Below are positions 7,801-15,598 of a stretch of DNA of 26,424 nucleotides, piece by piece (positions within the stretch are counted from its first letter, which is position 1; every line of letters begins with the position of its first letter). Source of the DNA: CAZYTX01 sp964650485 (GTDB lineage: Bacteria; RBG-13-61-14; DATKZS01); assembly GCA_964650485.1 (NCBI GenBank), contig CAZYTX010000051.1, positions 1 to 26,424 on the forward strand, given 5' to 3'. The position numbers were made by a program, and so were the translations under genes. The notes below the pieces were generated by a model that made no database searches, was not told the origin of the DNA, and saw only the letters and a list, made by a program, of their open reading frames with translations.

Positions 7801-8778
7801 GGCGGAAGCAGCCCGGAGGAGCTAAGGGGCGTCAACGTGATGGAACTGATATCCCCGGAGGACCTCGACAAGGTCAGCGAGCAGATGGGGCGCGCCATTC
7901 AAGGGGAGCTCGTAAAGAACCAGGAACTGCGCGTACTGAGAAAAGACGGCTCTTCGTATATCGCAGAGGCCTCGGGGAACCTGCTAATGGATGAAAACGA
8001 CGAGCCCCAGGCCCTGATCGGAGTGCTGAGGGACGTTACCGAGAGGAAAGAAAGGGAAAGAGAGCAGAGGCTCATGAGCCGGCAGCTCGACCAGGCAAGG
8101 CAGATGGCCGCCGCGGGACGGATGGCCGCGGGAGTGGCTCACGAGATGAACAACCCCATCACAGCCATAACCTACTATGCCCAGGCCCTGGAGAAGCTCA
8201 AGAAACTGAACAAGAAAGAGCGCGAGAGGGCAAGGCATATAAAGGACTCAGCGGAGAACCTTCAAAAGCTTCTGGCAAGGCTTATAAACTATGCTGTCGA
8301 GGAAAAAGTGCAGTTCGAGCCCGTGGACCTGAACACGGTGGTGTTGCAGGTCCTGGACGCTCTGGCGCACGAGTTCGAGGAAAAGCCGAAAATCAAGGTG
8401 ACCAGCAACACGGCTGATGACCTTAAAACAGTGCGGGGCTCCATTGACCAGCTTTTCCAACTGGTGTCCAACCTGGTGGTGAACGCTCTACAGGCCCTTC
8501 CAGGGGGTGAAGGCGAGCTGTGCATATCCACACGCAACTGTGACGGAGCGGTGGAGCTTGAGGTCAGAGACACAGGACGAGGCATAGCAAAGAAAGACCT
8601 GGAAAAAATTTTCACGCCCTTCTTTACCACCAACAAGCAGAAAGGCGGCACCGGCCTCGGCCTCGCAATAGTGGACAGGGTGGCAAGGCTTCACAACGCA
8701 AACATTGAAGTGGCGTCACGGCGGGGAGAAGGGGCGGCCTTCAAGGTCGTGTTTCCGCTTGAAAGCGAAATCGAATGA
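4852..8778 (+). CDS. Membrane-anchored multi-PAS sensor histidine kinase
   Basis: A 1308-residue kinase. About six hydrophobic segments fill residues 15-175. Seven PAS units follow, beginning near residues 189, 336, 457, 580, 704, 826 and 950, several ending in the PAC-type phrase DITERKRAEEA. A coiled coil lies between the first two PAS units (about 305-335). The transmitter is complete: phospho-accepting His1097 in GVAHEMNNP, N box with Asn1211 in SNLVVNALQ, Asp1240 in DTGRGIA, FTPFFTT, and the glycine loop GTGLGLAIV from about 1266. There is no receiver or DNA-binding domain, and no response regulator gene is nearby, so the target is unknown. PAS 4 and 7 are close paralogues. PAS 5 has different arginine codon use from its neighbours. 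The ribosome site is weak. The stop overlaps the next gene by four bases. Confidence 0.95.
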   Translation: MNGQNERLEVIFKARLYVSLGFSAGGAVLSLLINPAVLVPMLVLGLFECCLNQPYLYRRLWNVSSPLLARVHLYIDVAVITFAVHLFGGPWAGPIIAIYLLLLFYASVAVKPLEGVLAAAAILIAFFSMMLLENSRVVDRHVPLMSAEADAIHNLALVVTTVVVLVLPAFAGSYIQRMFSSQEQEMRYVLERSRRVFDNALNALLVLDHKGTVLRANQKAAELFQIQAQDLVGMNFTELLSAESVDEFAVFMENVSIGESVTCGNLQVSLPDDTMRIMELGASPYDRSPDPPGIFLSLNDVTGIKLMEDELRRFSEELYRKVEDRTAELEESRESYASLFEKAAAPLCWLDQEGTLRSANQAFFELTELGKNQEGSFKLVDIILDQGRRKETADYLERLKRGFEEPKRLELRIDRKDHGPGWTEWFIRFEPLTDQILVSMIDVTERKRAEEALKQSEQKFRTAVENLPFDFWMMDRSGRYVMINWMAKEHWGDVRGKTHDDLEGIIEEHTLDKWKRNNQRAFNGEVVSGEQEYDWQGEKLCFHEIVAPVYHDQEITGIMGVNIDMTQQRLAQEKLKESEERYRKLVETSPDAITMTDLTGKVIMANQRAARSYGVDKVEELIGKNALEFIAPEERDRAFLNAQKTLEQGSLEQIEYELLKADGSAYSGEISASLVRDASGEPMAFIGVARDISDRKRAEEALRLTQFSIDNAPDPVLWIDADARVQHVNEAACRHLDYSRDQLLRMTVADFDPDFPAERWPSHWEELRQKKRMVIESRNRRRNGDIIPVEISINLLEYGGKEYNFAFVRDITERKRAEEAIWESEKKYRTLFEESRDAVYITTREGLFVEVNPAAVEMFGYQREEMIGMDVRNIYADPADREKFQEKIERHGSVTDYGLKFRRKDGALIDCLLTSTVRKAEDGAILGYQGIIRDITMQKRARRELVQSERKYRTLIETSPDAIVMSDLKGEIIMANQKALDLWGGSSPEELRGVNVMELISPEDLDKVSEQMGRAIQGELVKNQELRVLRKDGSSYIAEASGNLLMDENDEPQALIGVLRDVTERKEREREQRLMSRQLDQARQMAAAGRMAAGVAHEMNNPITAITYYAQALEKLKKLNKKERERARHIKDSAENLQKLLARLINYAVEEKVQFEPVDLNTVVLQVLDALAHEFEEKPKIKVTSNTADDLKTVRGSIDQLFQLVSNLVVNALQALPGGEGELCISTRNCDGAVELEVRDTGRGIAKKDLEKIFTPFFTTNKQKGGTGLGLAIVDRVARLHNANIEVASRRGEGAAFKVVFPLESEIE

Positions 8779-10007
8779 GCCCTCATACCGTATCCCCTCC
8801 CAACCGGAAGAAAGCAGTAGAATACTTAATAATCGCGGCCGTGTTTATAGTGGCGCTTATGCCCAGGGCTCTCACCATGAGCCATCATGCAAAGAAGCCG
8901 CTCGAGCCCGACGCCAATGCTTTCTACTCCCTGGCCGCGGACTCGCCCCGCCCCTGGAGCGCGTCTTTAAGGGAGCCTTTCTCCATATGCCTCTACTCCA
9001 TCGCGGTCCAGGCCGCAGGTGGAAAAAATTGGGCAATAAGAATCAACAGCCTGGTCTTTTCCCTGCTGCTGGTATTGATCGTGACCAGGACCTCGCTGCA
9101 GGTGATGGAGAGCAGGTGGGCAGCGGGGTTTTCAGGAATGCTGCTGGCCCTCACCCCTTACATGTCCTTCCAGGCGGTCCGGGGCCTCAGGCTGGAGACC
9201 TTCCTGTTCCTTGCCATGGCTGCGACATGGCTGCTGTTGCCCGGCCGGGAGCTGTCATGGAAAAGGTCTGCACTGGCCGGACTGGCGCTCTCAGCACTCT
9301 TCCTCACAAGGCAGACGGGGATCATGATCGGGGCCGTCATGCTGGCCGCCTCCGCGTTACGGCTCGGGAGAAGGCAGGGAATAAAGGCGGTTTCATCGAG
9401 GCTCGGGGCCGCGGCCATGATCGCAATGGCCCTCTCCGCGCCCTTTTATATTAACCAGCACCGCGAGTACGGCTCGCCCTTCTTCATATCAAGCTGGGAG
9501 GCCACCTTCTGGCGCAACCAGGAGTTCCGCGACCAGCCGGGGTTCCCCACCTCGAAAGAGGTCAGAGAAGACTCCTTCACCGGGGAAGTGGCTTCCCCTT
9601 TCGAGTACGTGTTCGGCATGCACTCGGTAAAAGAGATCATAAAAAGGGTGGCCGAGGGTTACATGCTGGCTTTCGGGTTTTATTACAGGCATGCGCTCGG
9701 CCCTTTGTGGTGGTTGCTCTTACTTTGCGCCCCCGGTATCATTGCCATGTGCGCGCGCCGGCACTGGGAGTGGCCTTTACTGTTCCTGCTTGTCATGCTT
9801 CCATTCTCTTTCATAATCCCCCTTTCCGTGGTGGGTCACCGCTCGGTTGACGCCCGCTTCGCCATGCACGGGTACCCGCTCGTGGTCGTTTTCACGGGGG
9901 CCGGTCTTGACTGGATGATCCGCGTCTTCTTGCACTTCCGGTCACGCTTTGTAAAAATCAGGGCGGCACAAGGAGGAGACGGGTGTCCACCCTCGACTGG
10001 GCGATAA
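8775..10007 (+). CDS. GT-C-type membrane glycosyltransferase-like protein
   Basis: A 410-residue integral membrane protein, with a first membrane span at about residues 14-34 and some eight to ten hydrophobic segments in all. After the first span a loop contains EPDANAFYSLAAD, the place where GT-C enzymes (ArnT, PMT and GT39/GT83 relatives) carry their catalytic acid, here Asp46 or Glu44. Later come RGLRLETFLFL and LALSALFLTRQTG, also typical of this fold. Such enzymes move a sugar from a lipid-linked donor onto lipid, glycan or protein at the outer face of the inner membrane; neither donor nor acceptor can be named. It is translationally coupled to the kinase by an ATGA overlap. Its 3' end overlaps the symporter start by 25 bp, so kinase, transferase and symporter look like one transcript. 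Confidence 0.7.
   Translation: MSPHTVSPPNRKKAVEYLIIAAVFIVALMPRALTMSHHAKKPLEPDANAFYSLAADSPRPWSASLREPFSICLYSIAVQAAGGKNWAIRINSLVFSLLLVLIVTRTSLQVMESRWAAGFSGMLLALTPYMSFQAVRGLRLETFLFLAMAATWLLLPGRELSWKRSALAGLALSALFLTRQTGIMIGAVMLAASALRLGRRQGIKAVSSRLGAAAMIAMALSAPFYINQHREYGSPFFISSWEATFWRNQEFRDQPGFPTSKEVREDSFTGEVASPFEYVFGMHSVKEIIKRVAEGYMLAFGFYYRHALGPLWWLLLLCAPGIIAMCARRHWEWPLLFLLVMLPFSFIIPLSVVGHRSVDARFAMHGYPLVVVFTGAGLDWMIRVFLHFRSRFVKIRAAQGGDGCPPSTGR
9971..9976 (+). promoter_or_regulatory. Ribosome binding site setting a GTG start for the symporter
   Basis: A consensus AGGAGG lies inside the 3' end of the upstream gene, six bases before the GTG at 9983. No ATG in the frame is as well placed, so GTG is the likely start codon. 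Confidence 0.7.
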
Positions 10008-11743
10008 TATTTGCCTACTTCGCGATTGCACTGGCCATCGGGCTTTACTACTCGCGGCGGGCCGGACAGAGCACCACCGAGTTCTTCGGGGCCGGCAGGA
10101 GCCTTCCCTGGTGGCTGGCCGGGACCTCCATGGTGGCCACCACCTTCTCCGCGGACACTCCCCTGGCAGTGACCGAGATGGTGTACGAGCACGGCGTGGC
10201 CGGCAACTGGCTGTGGTGGAACTTCGTACTCTCCGGCATCCTCACCGTGTTCTTCTACGCCAGGCTGTGGAGAAGGATCGGGGTGCTCACTGATATCGAG
10301 TTCACCGAGCTGAGATACGGGGGCAGGCCCGCGGCCTTCCTGCGCGGCTTCCGGGCCCTGTACCTCGGGGTCCTGGTAAACTCCGTTATCATGGGATGGG
10401 TCATCTCAGCCATCGGGACCATTGTGGAGATCTCCATGGGCATTGACAGGTGGATCGCGATCTCCGTGTGCCTGGCATTGACCGTGATCTACGCCGGCCT
10501 CTCGGGGCTGTGGGGAGTGGTTGTGGTGGACTTCCTCCAGTTCGGCATAGCTATGCTGGGCTCCATCCTACTGGCCGTGTTCGGGCTAAAACACGTGGGC
10601 GGGGTGCCGGGTCTCAAGGAGATGCTAATCGAGCGCGCCGGGAGCGCCCAGGGGGTCGAGTCTTACCTGTCCGTGCTCCCGCCGGTGGGTTCCGCCTGGC
10701 TGGCCCCCATGCTTTTTTTCACCTACATTGGCGTGCAGTGGTGGGCATCCTGGTACCCGGGCGCGGAGCCGGGCGGTGGAGGATACATAGCTCAGCGCAT
10801 GTTCAGCGCAAAGGACGAGAAGCACTCACTGCTGGCCACCCTCTGGTACAACATCGCCCACTACGGGCTGAGACCGTGGCCGTGGATCATCACCGCACTG
10901 GTCGCGGTGGTGCTGTTCCCGGAACTGGAAAGCCCGCGCGAAGGCTACGTGAAGATGATGGTTGATTTCATGCCCGCGGGGGTTCTGGGACTCATGCTCG
11001 CTGCCATGGCCGCGGCGTTCATGTCCACCATATCCACCCACATCAACTGGGGCAGCTCATACGTGGTCAACGACTTCTACCAGAGGTTCATAAAGAAGGA
11101 CGGCTCGGACAGGCATTACGTGGCCGTCTCCAGGATAGTGTCCCTCATCCTCATCTTCATCGGGGGAGTTATAGGTTACGCCATGCAGTCGCAGGTGGGT
11201 GGATGGGAGCTGCTGCTTACCATAGGCGCCGGCACCGGGCTGGTATACATCCTGCGGTGGTTCTGGTGGAGGATTAACGCATGGTCCGAGATATCGGCCA
11301 TGGCCGCGGCCCTGGTGGTGTCGCTCTCCATAAAAGCGCTTGCCAAGGCCGGTGTCATGGCCTTGCCGGAAAAGACGGCGTTTGCATACGAGCTGCTCAT
11401 TACAGTGGCAGTTACAACCGCGGTGTGGGTGGCGGTGACACTGCTCACCGCGCCGGAAGAAGACCGGGTCCTGGACTCCTTCTTCAAAAAGGCCAGGCCA
11501 GGGGGACCGGGATGGAGCCCGGTGAAAAAGAGGCTCGGGGACACCGTGCACGTGACCGATGACCTCCTCTACTGCTTCCTGGACTGGATCGCGGGATGCG
11601 TACTCATATACGCATTCCTCTTCGGGATCGGGAAGATAATCCTACAGGACACAATGGTCGGCGCAGTCCTGGTCGTCATCGGGCTGCTCGCCGGAGGCTT
11701 CATCTACTGGGACTTTTCCAAGCGGGGATGGGAGCGGGTTTAG
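9983..11743 (+). CDS. Sodium:solute symporter (SSS/SLC5 family)
   Basis: A 586-residue integral membrane transporter of the LeuT-fold SSS family, which uses the sodium gradient to import sugars, amino acids, organic acids or similar solutes. The first span (LDWAIIFAYFAIALAIGLYYS) leads to the family loop TTEFFGAGRSLPWWLAGTSMVATTFSADTPL. The helix-8-equivalent region contains AAMAAAFMSTISTHINWGSSYVVND, where sodium-binding Ser/Thr residues sit in relatives. About thirteen to fourteen hydrophobic segments are visible, the last two after a long cytoplasmic loop near residues 490-530. I cannot assign the substrate. Start is GTG at 9983. Gene order places it in one run with the kinase and the GT-C protein, but this alone does not prove a shared function. 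Confidence 0.88.
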   Translation: MSTLDWAIIFAYFAIALAIGLYYSRRAGQSTTEFFGAGRSLPWWLAGTSMVATTFSADTPLAVTEMVYEHGVAGNWLWWNFVLSGILTVFFYARLWRRIGVLTDIEFTELRYGGRPAAFLRGFRALYLGVLVNSVIMGWVISAIGTIVEISMGIDRWIAISVCLALTVIYAGLSGLWGVVVVDFLQFGIAMLGSILLAVFGLKHVGGVPGLKEMLIERAGSAQGVESYLSVLPPVGSAWLAPMLFFTYIGVQWWASWYPGAEPGGGGYIAQRMFSAKDEKHSLLATLWYNIAHYGLRPWPWIITALVAVVLFPELESPREGYVKMMVDFMPAGVLGLMLAAMAAAFMSTISTHINWGSSYVVNDFYQRFIKKDGSDRHYVAVSRIVSLILIFIGGVIGYAMQSQVGGWELLLTIGAGTGLVYILRWFWWRINAWSEISAMAAALVVSLSIKALAKAGVMALPEKTAFAYELLITVAVTTAVWVAVTLLTAPEEDRVLDSFFKKARPGGPGWSPVKKRLGDTVHVTDDLLYCFLDWIAGCVLIYAFLFGIGKIILQDTMVGAVLVVIGLLAGGFIYWDFSKRGWERV

Positions 11744-11778
11744 AATTAGCGGGTCGTAATATTGGGACGTCTTCTCCC

Positions 11779-11808
11779 TTGACTTTCCAGTGTCCAATAG
11801 TCTACTAT
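11779..11808 (+). promoter_or_regulatory. Sigma-70-type promoter of the restriction-modification cassette
   Basis: TTGACT at 11779-11784 and TACTAT at 11803-11808 are separated by 18 bp. Matches to TTGACA and TATAAT are five and four of six. The expected transcription start, about seven bases past the -10 box, falls on or next to the ATG at 11815, so the transcript would have no leader. That fits the lack of any ribosome binding sequence before that ATG. Confidence 0.5.
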
Positions 11809-11814
11809 CATGCC

Positions 11815-12681
11815 ATGCACCTTCAACAAACAAAACGAGCAAGCAGAGCAACCGGCGGACCTCAATACTATTTTCATGATATATCTGATAGCATAAAGAC
11901 ATTTTTAAGAAAGAAAGGGGCCGTCAGAGTCGCATTGATAACTCCTTATGGAGCAACCAAAACGAGCTACTATGCCGTGGGCAGGGACCATAAGTTCGCC
12001 GCTAAGGGAAAAATCGTCAAGGGGGCGGTCGGTCACGACAGAATCCAACAAGGCAGTTCGGAATGGAGCATAGGTGAATCAATAAGGTATTGGTACGGAT
12101 TGCCCAGAGGCGATTTTGAAAGGATTGACGTTGACATAGACATTATTGACGATTCTTTTTACCTGCTTCCTACGGCTTATAAGACTCCCTCTTCATCTCG
12201 ATTTTCTGACTTATCGTCCTATGAAAGGGCACTGACTTTTTCAAAGGGCTACATAAGCGCGTTTTGGAAGAGTCAAATAGATCATTTGCTTAAAAAGAAG
12301 AAGACTTCTCTTGTCAACTGGTCGTTTATGGAAATTTCCAGAATCAATGAAGCTCACCGGGAGAAAGTTCCACACCTTCAGGAAACTGACCTTCTAAGGG
12401 CCTCCGGGCCACTAAAACACCTGGGGGTGTCTCTAGGACCATATGTAGGAAAAGGATACGACTGCTTTAGTTCCTTCCACTTCATGAATTTCCCAGAATA
12501 CTATGTGCCCGTTGAGATAAAAAAGTCAAGCAAAAATTTCAGATATCAAATGCAAAAATACGGCAAGGATGAATTGTCGCGCGCTGTTATATTATGCGCC
12601 AGGCATGAACTGCAGCGCGTTCACCGCCATATAGACGTCATTGAACTCGACGCCATGGCGGAGTACGTTGCATCAAAATGA
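11815..12681 (+). CDS. Putative type II restriction endonuclease, PD-(D/E)XK fold
   Basis: A 288-residue protein I do not recognise as a named enzyme. The strongest motif is in its C-terminal third: Asp216 in GKGYD, then eighteen residues on, VEIKK with Glu234 and Lys236, the D...ExK arrangement of PD-(D/E)XK nucleases, followed by a QxxxYGKDELSRAVIL helix/strand typical of the fold. The N-terminal two thirds (LITPYGATKTSYYAVGRDHKF and onward) show no motif I know and may recognise DNA. The gene overlaps an adenine/cytosine methyltransferase gene by four bases, which makes restriction endonuclease the natural reading. The frame extends upstream into the symporter, but that part looks like symporter shadow; ATG 11815 sits at the start of the A+T-rich segment. 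No ribosome site is present. Confidence 0.65.
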   Translation: MHLQQTKRASRATGGPQYYFHDISDSIKTFLRKKGAVRVALITPYGATKTSYYAVGRDHKFAAKGKIVKGAVGHDRIQQGSSEWSIGESIRYWYGLPRGDFERIDVDIDIIDDSFYLLPTAYKTPSSSRFSDLSSYERALTFSKGYISAFWKSQIDHLLKKKKTSLVNWSFMEISRINEAHREKVPHLQETDLLRASGPLKHLGVSLGPYVGKGYDCFSSFHFMNFPEYYVPVEIKKSSKNFRYQMQKYGKDELSRAVILCARHELQRVHRHIDVIELDAMAEYVASK

Positions 12682-14228
12682 ACTATTCAAATATCACTCC
12701 CATTATTTCAAGAATCCCGGCCGATCGCCAGGGCGCGAAACGGCATTACGGCGTGCATCCATATTTCACAAGACGGCCTTATAACGTCATCCGGACCTAC
12801 GTCACCCATTACACAAATGAAGGAGACAGGGTCATGGACCCTTTCGGAGGTTCGGGGGTTACGGCGATTGAAGCTTTTCTTGAAAACAGAAAGGCTTTTC
12901 ATAACGACATCAACCCTCTTGCCAACTTCATTGCAAGCGGCGTCTATGAGCTCCACAAGGTATGTGCAGACGACCTTTTTTCAGCCGTTAATATAATAGA
13001 AACGAACTGCAAACAAACGATAGAAGAAATCTATAAAAGACAAGAACTTTCCATAGATGATTACGCCGGGGCTTGCCGCCTCCCCCCGAATATCAGGCTG
13101 CCCGGAAACTCTGATGTTGAATTTTATTATGATCTTTTCCTCCCTTATCAGCTTGTTTCACTTGCCGTTTTAAAAGATGAGATTGATCGCTTTGAAGACC
13201 CATCCCTCAAACACGCACTATTACTTGCCTGGTCATCAACTCTTACCAAGCTGAATAAAACTTTTATATCAGCGAAAGGAAGGGCAGCCTCTAGAGGAGG
13301 CAGCAGTATTTTCAGCATTTATAGATACAAGGTCGCCAAGGACCCCGTCATACTCGACCCCTGGGCCTCTTTCCATGAAAGGTTCATGAACATCGTAAAG
13401 GCGCATAAGGAAATTAAAAACATTATTGATTTTAAAAATAGCTCAAACGGCTGGTCCGGCGAAATGAACATTTACAGTTGCGACGTTGACGAATTGCCGG
13501 CGACTCTTGGAGAATCTTTCGATTACATTATAACTGATCCCCCCTATGGCGGACACATATCATATCTGGATTTGTCTTTGCTCTGGAATAATTGGTTGGG
13601 TCTGTTGCCTGAAGAGTCGCAATATAATCAAGAATTAATAGTCGGCGGCAGCAGGAAAATATTGGAAGAGCATTATGTTAATCGCCTTCATGACAGCATT
13701 CGCACTTGCTTGAATCTATTAAGAGACGGCAGATGGTTTTCGATTATTTTTCAGCACTGGAATATAAAATACTTTGAGACGATACTGTCAGCGGCGGAAG
13801 AGTCTAAAGCGGAATTGGAGTCCGCAATATCGCAAATCGGAGACCCGATATGGTCCATGCACAAGAAAAAAGGCAAAAAGTCCGTGATGGCGGGTGAATT
13901 CATATTAACATTCTATAAGGGGAATGCCATTTCGAGGAAGAAATCTAAAAGCAAAGATGCAAGCCTGCCTGAAATAGTAGACTCGATTCTAGACGACTAC
14001 GACCGGGATACGATTTACGGGGAATACTTAATAAATATGGTTATCCTGAAGGCATGGAGATACGGCGTAATAGAAGCTATCAACATCAAAAAAGATGAAG
14101 TTGCGACACTTCTGAAAGAAAAAGGCTGGCGTTATGACCAGAAGAAACACTATTGGGTCAGGAATTCCGATTCCGCAAAAGGACAGAATGAATTTATCTT
14201 CGAGGAAAGAAAAAAACAATCCGGCTAG
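12678..14228 (+). CDS. DNA amino-methyltransferase (N6-adenine or N4-cytosine), modification partner
   Basis: A 516-residue SAM-dependent DNA methyltransferase. Motif I (DPFGGSG, residues 54-60) is followed by the acidic strand HNDINPLANFI (about 75-85), both binding SAM. The catalytic motif IV is DPPY at 287-290, then GGHISYLDLSLLWNNWL. The DPPY form transfers methyl to an exocyclic amino group. Motif I precedes motif IV with about 230 residues between them, an order like the alpha class, so that insert may be the target recognition region; the arrangement also recalls COG1743/DUF1156-like methylases. It overlaps the upstream nuclease gene (ATGA), forming a compact R-M pair. Codon use is A+T-rich (AAA, ATT, GAA), unlike the flanking symporter and ceramidase-like genes. 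Sequence specificity cannot be read. Confidence 0.9.
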   Translation: MNYSNITPIISRIPADRQGAKRHYGVHPYFTRRPYNVIRTYVTHYTNEGDRVMDPFGGSGVTAIEAFLENRKAFHNDINPLANFIASGVYELHKVCADDLFSAVNIIETNCKQTIEEIYKRQELSIDDYAGACRLPPNIRLPGNSDVEFYYDLFLPYQLVSLAVLKDEIDRFEDPSLKHALLLAWSSTLTKLNKTFISAKGRAASRGGSSIFSIYRYKVAKDPVILDPWASFHERFMNIVKAHKEIKNIIDFKNSSNGWSGEMNIYSCDVDELPATLGESFDYIITDPPYGGHISYLDLSLLWNNWLGLLPEESQYNQELIVGGSRKILEEHYVNRLHDSIRTCLNLLRDGRWFSIIFQHWNIKYFETILSAAEESKAELESAISQIGDPIWSMHKKKGKKSVMAGEFILTFYKGNAISRKKSKSKDASLPEIVDSILDDYDRDTIYGEYLINMVILKAWRYGVIEAINIKKDEVATLLKEKGWRYDQKKHYWVRNSDSAKGQNEFIFEERKKQSG

Positions 14229-14275
14229 AGAAATGTCGCCTGACAAATTATTTACAAAACCAAGGGGAGAGAGTC

Positions 14276-15598
14276 ATGAATAACAGGTCAAAGCTTATTG
14301 CGCTCCTGGCGATGCTGCTAGCACTCGGATGGGCCGCGGGGGCTTCAGCCGAGTTCATGGCCGGGGCCGCGGTCGCGGACATCACCCCCGACGTCACCGA
14401 GATGAGGGTGCCATCCTCCGGGTACGGGGCCCGGGGGAAAACACCCATGAAAGGCGTGCGCGACCACGTGCACTGCAAGGCCCTGGTGGTGTCCGGAGGA
14501 GACGAGCGGGCAGCTCTGGTGACCTGCGACCTCATTGGCATCTCCAGGACACTCCGCGAGAAAGTGGTCGCCGGACTCGCGGGCTCGGGGATAGACGATA
14601 AAAATCTCATGATGACCGCGAGCCACACACATTCAGGGCCGGGGGCCATGCAGAAGAACTTCATCGCGGGGCTGGTGTTCGGGCGATACAACGAGGAGCT
14701 CACCCAGACCACCGCGGACAAAATAGTGGCCGCGGTCAAACGAGCCAACTCAAACATGCAGCCCGCAACCCTGTTGGTGGCCAGGACCAAGGTCGAGGGA
14801 GCAACCAGGAACAGGCGAGACCCTGCTGGATCATACAACTACGACACCAGGAGGTTCACCAATGCATACGACCCCGATAATCCCGAGAACGTGATAGACA
14901 CGGAGCTCACGCTCCTGCGCATTGACGACCAGAGCGGCAAGCCCATGGCCGTGGTCATAAGCTTTGCCACACACGCCACCGTGCTCGGCTCCGACAACAT
15001 GATGATAAGCGCCGACTGGCCCGGCCTCACCCAGAGGAAGGTGGAGGAGGCAGTCCCCGGTGCAGTGGCGCTTTTCGTAAACGGCGCCATCGGCGACCAG
15101 GCCCCGGCCATGGAGGTGGACCAGATATCCGATGACGAGTACCTGGAGATAATAGGCGGCAAGGTGGCGGACGGAGCGCTCTCCGTGCTGGACAGCGCCG
15201 AACAGGTCTCCGCCCTGCCCCTCCGCTCCATCATGGACCGCAGAGAGATACCGCCCGGCAACAGGGTCATGGGCATTCGCGTGCCCCGCTCGCTTATAAA
15301 GCACTACTTCCCGGAGATGCCGCTCCAGGCGATCCGCATGGGCGACGTGACACTGATGGGCGCCCCGGTGGAGATGGTCTCCGACATAGGACACATAATG
15401 AAAGAGGGCGCCGACGGTCAAGGAGTCGAGTATCCAGTAGTGGCCGGCCTGGCCAACGGCGTGTTCCTCTACTGCGTGACTCCGGACGACTTCGAGCAGG
15501 GCGGCTACGAGGCGGGCAACACCATATACGGCAAGATCGAGGCCGGGGTGCTCATCGGCGAGCAGATGATGCTGGTGAGGAAGGCGCTCGGGCGGTGA
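14276..15598 (+). CDS. Secreted neutral/alkaline ceramidase-family protein, N-terminal domain only
   Basis: A 440-residue protein with a clean Sec signal peptide (about residues 1-25, cut after ASA). The mature part matches the Ceramidase_alk family: GAAVADITPD near the start, metal-binding SHTHSGPG at 116-123, a later FATHATVLG, then ISADWPG, and NGAIGDQAP at 269-277. In characterised neutral ceramidases the last motif is GDVSP and holds the nucleophilic serine; here that position is Ala276, so ceramide hydrolysis by the known mechanism is doubtful. The C-terminal Ig-like domain of full-length enzymes is also missing; the length fits the N-terminal domain alone. A strong ribosome site (AAGGGGAG) precedes the ATG. 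The next gene starts by a GTGA overlap. The likely role is a periplasmic hydrolase of unknown substrate. Confidence 0.85.
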   Translation: MNNRSKLIALLAMLLALGWAAGASAEFMAGAAVADITPDVTEMRVPSSGYGARGKTPMKGVRDHVHCKALVVSGGDERAALVTCDLIGISRTLREKVVAGLAGSGIDDKNLMMTASHTHSGPGAMQKNFIAGLVFGRYNEELTQTTADKIVAAVKRANSNMQPATLLVARTKVEGATRNRRDPAGSYNYDTRRFTNAYDPDNPENVIDTELTLLRIDDQSGKPMAVVISFATHATVLGSDNMMISADWPGLTQRKVEEAVPGAVALFVNGAIGDQAPAMEVDQISDDEYLEIIGGKVADGALSVLDSAEQVSALPLRSIMDRREIPPGNRVMGIRVPRSLIKHYFPEMPLQAIRMGDVTLMGAPVEMVSDIGHIMKEGADGQGVEYPVVAGLANGVFLYCVTPDDFEQGGYEAGNTIYGKIEAGVLIGEQMMLVRKALGR

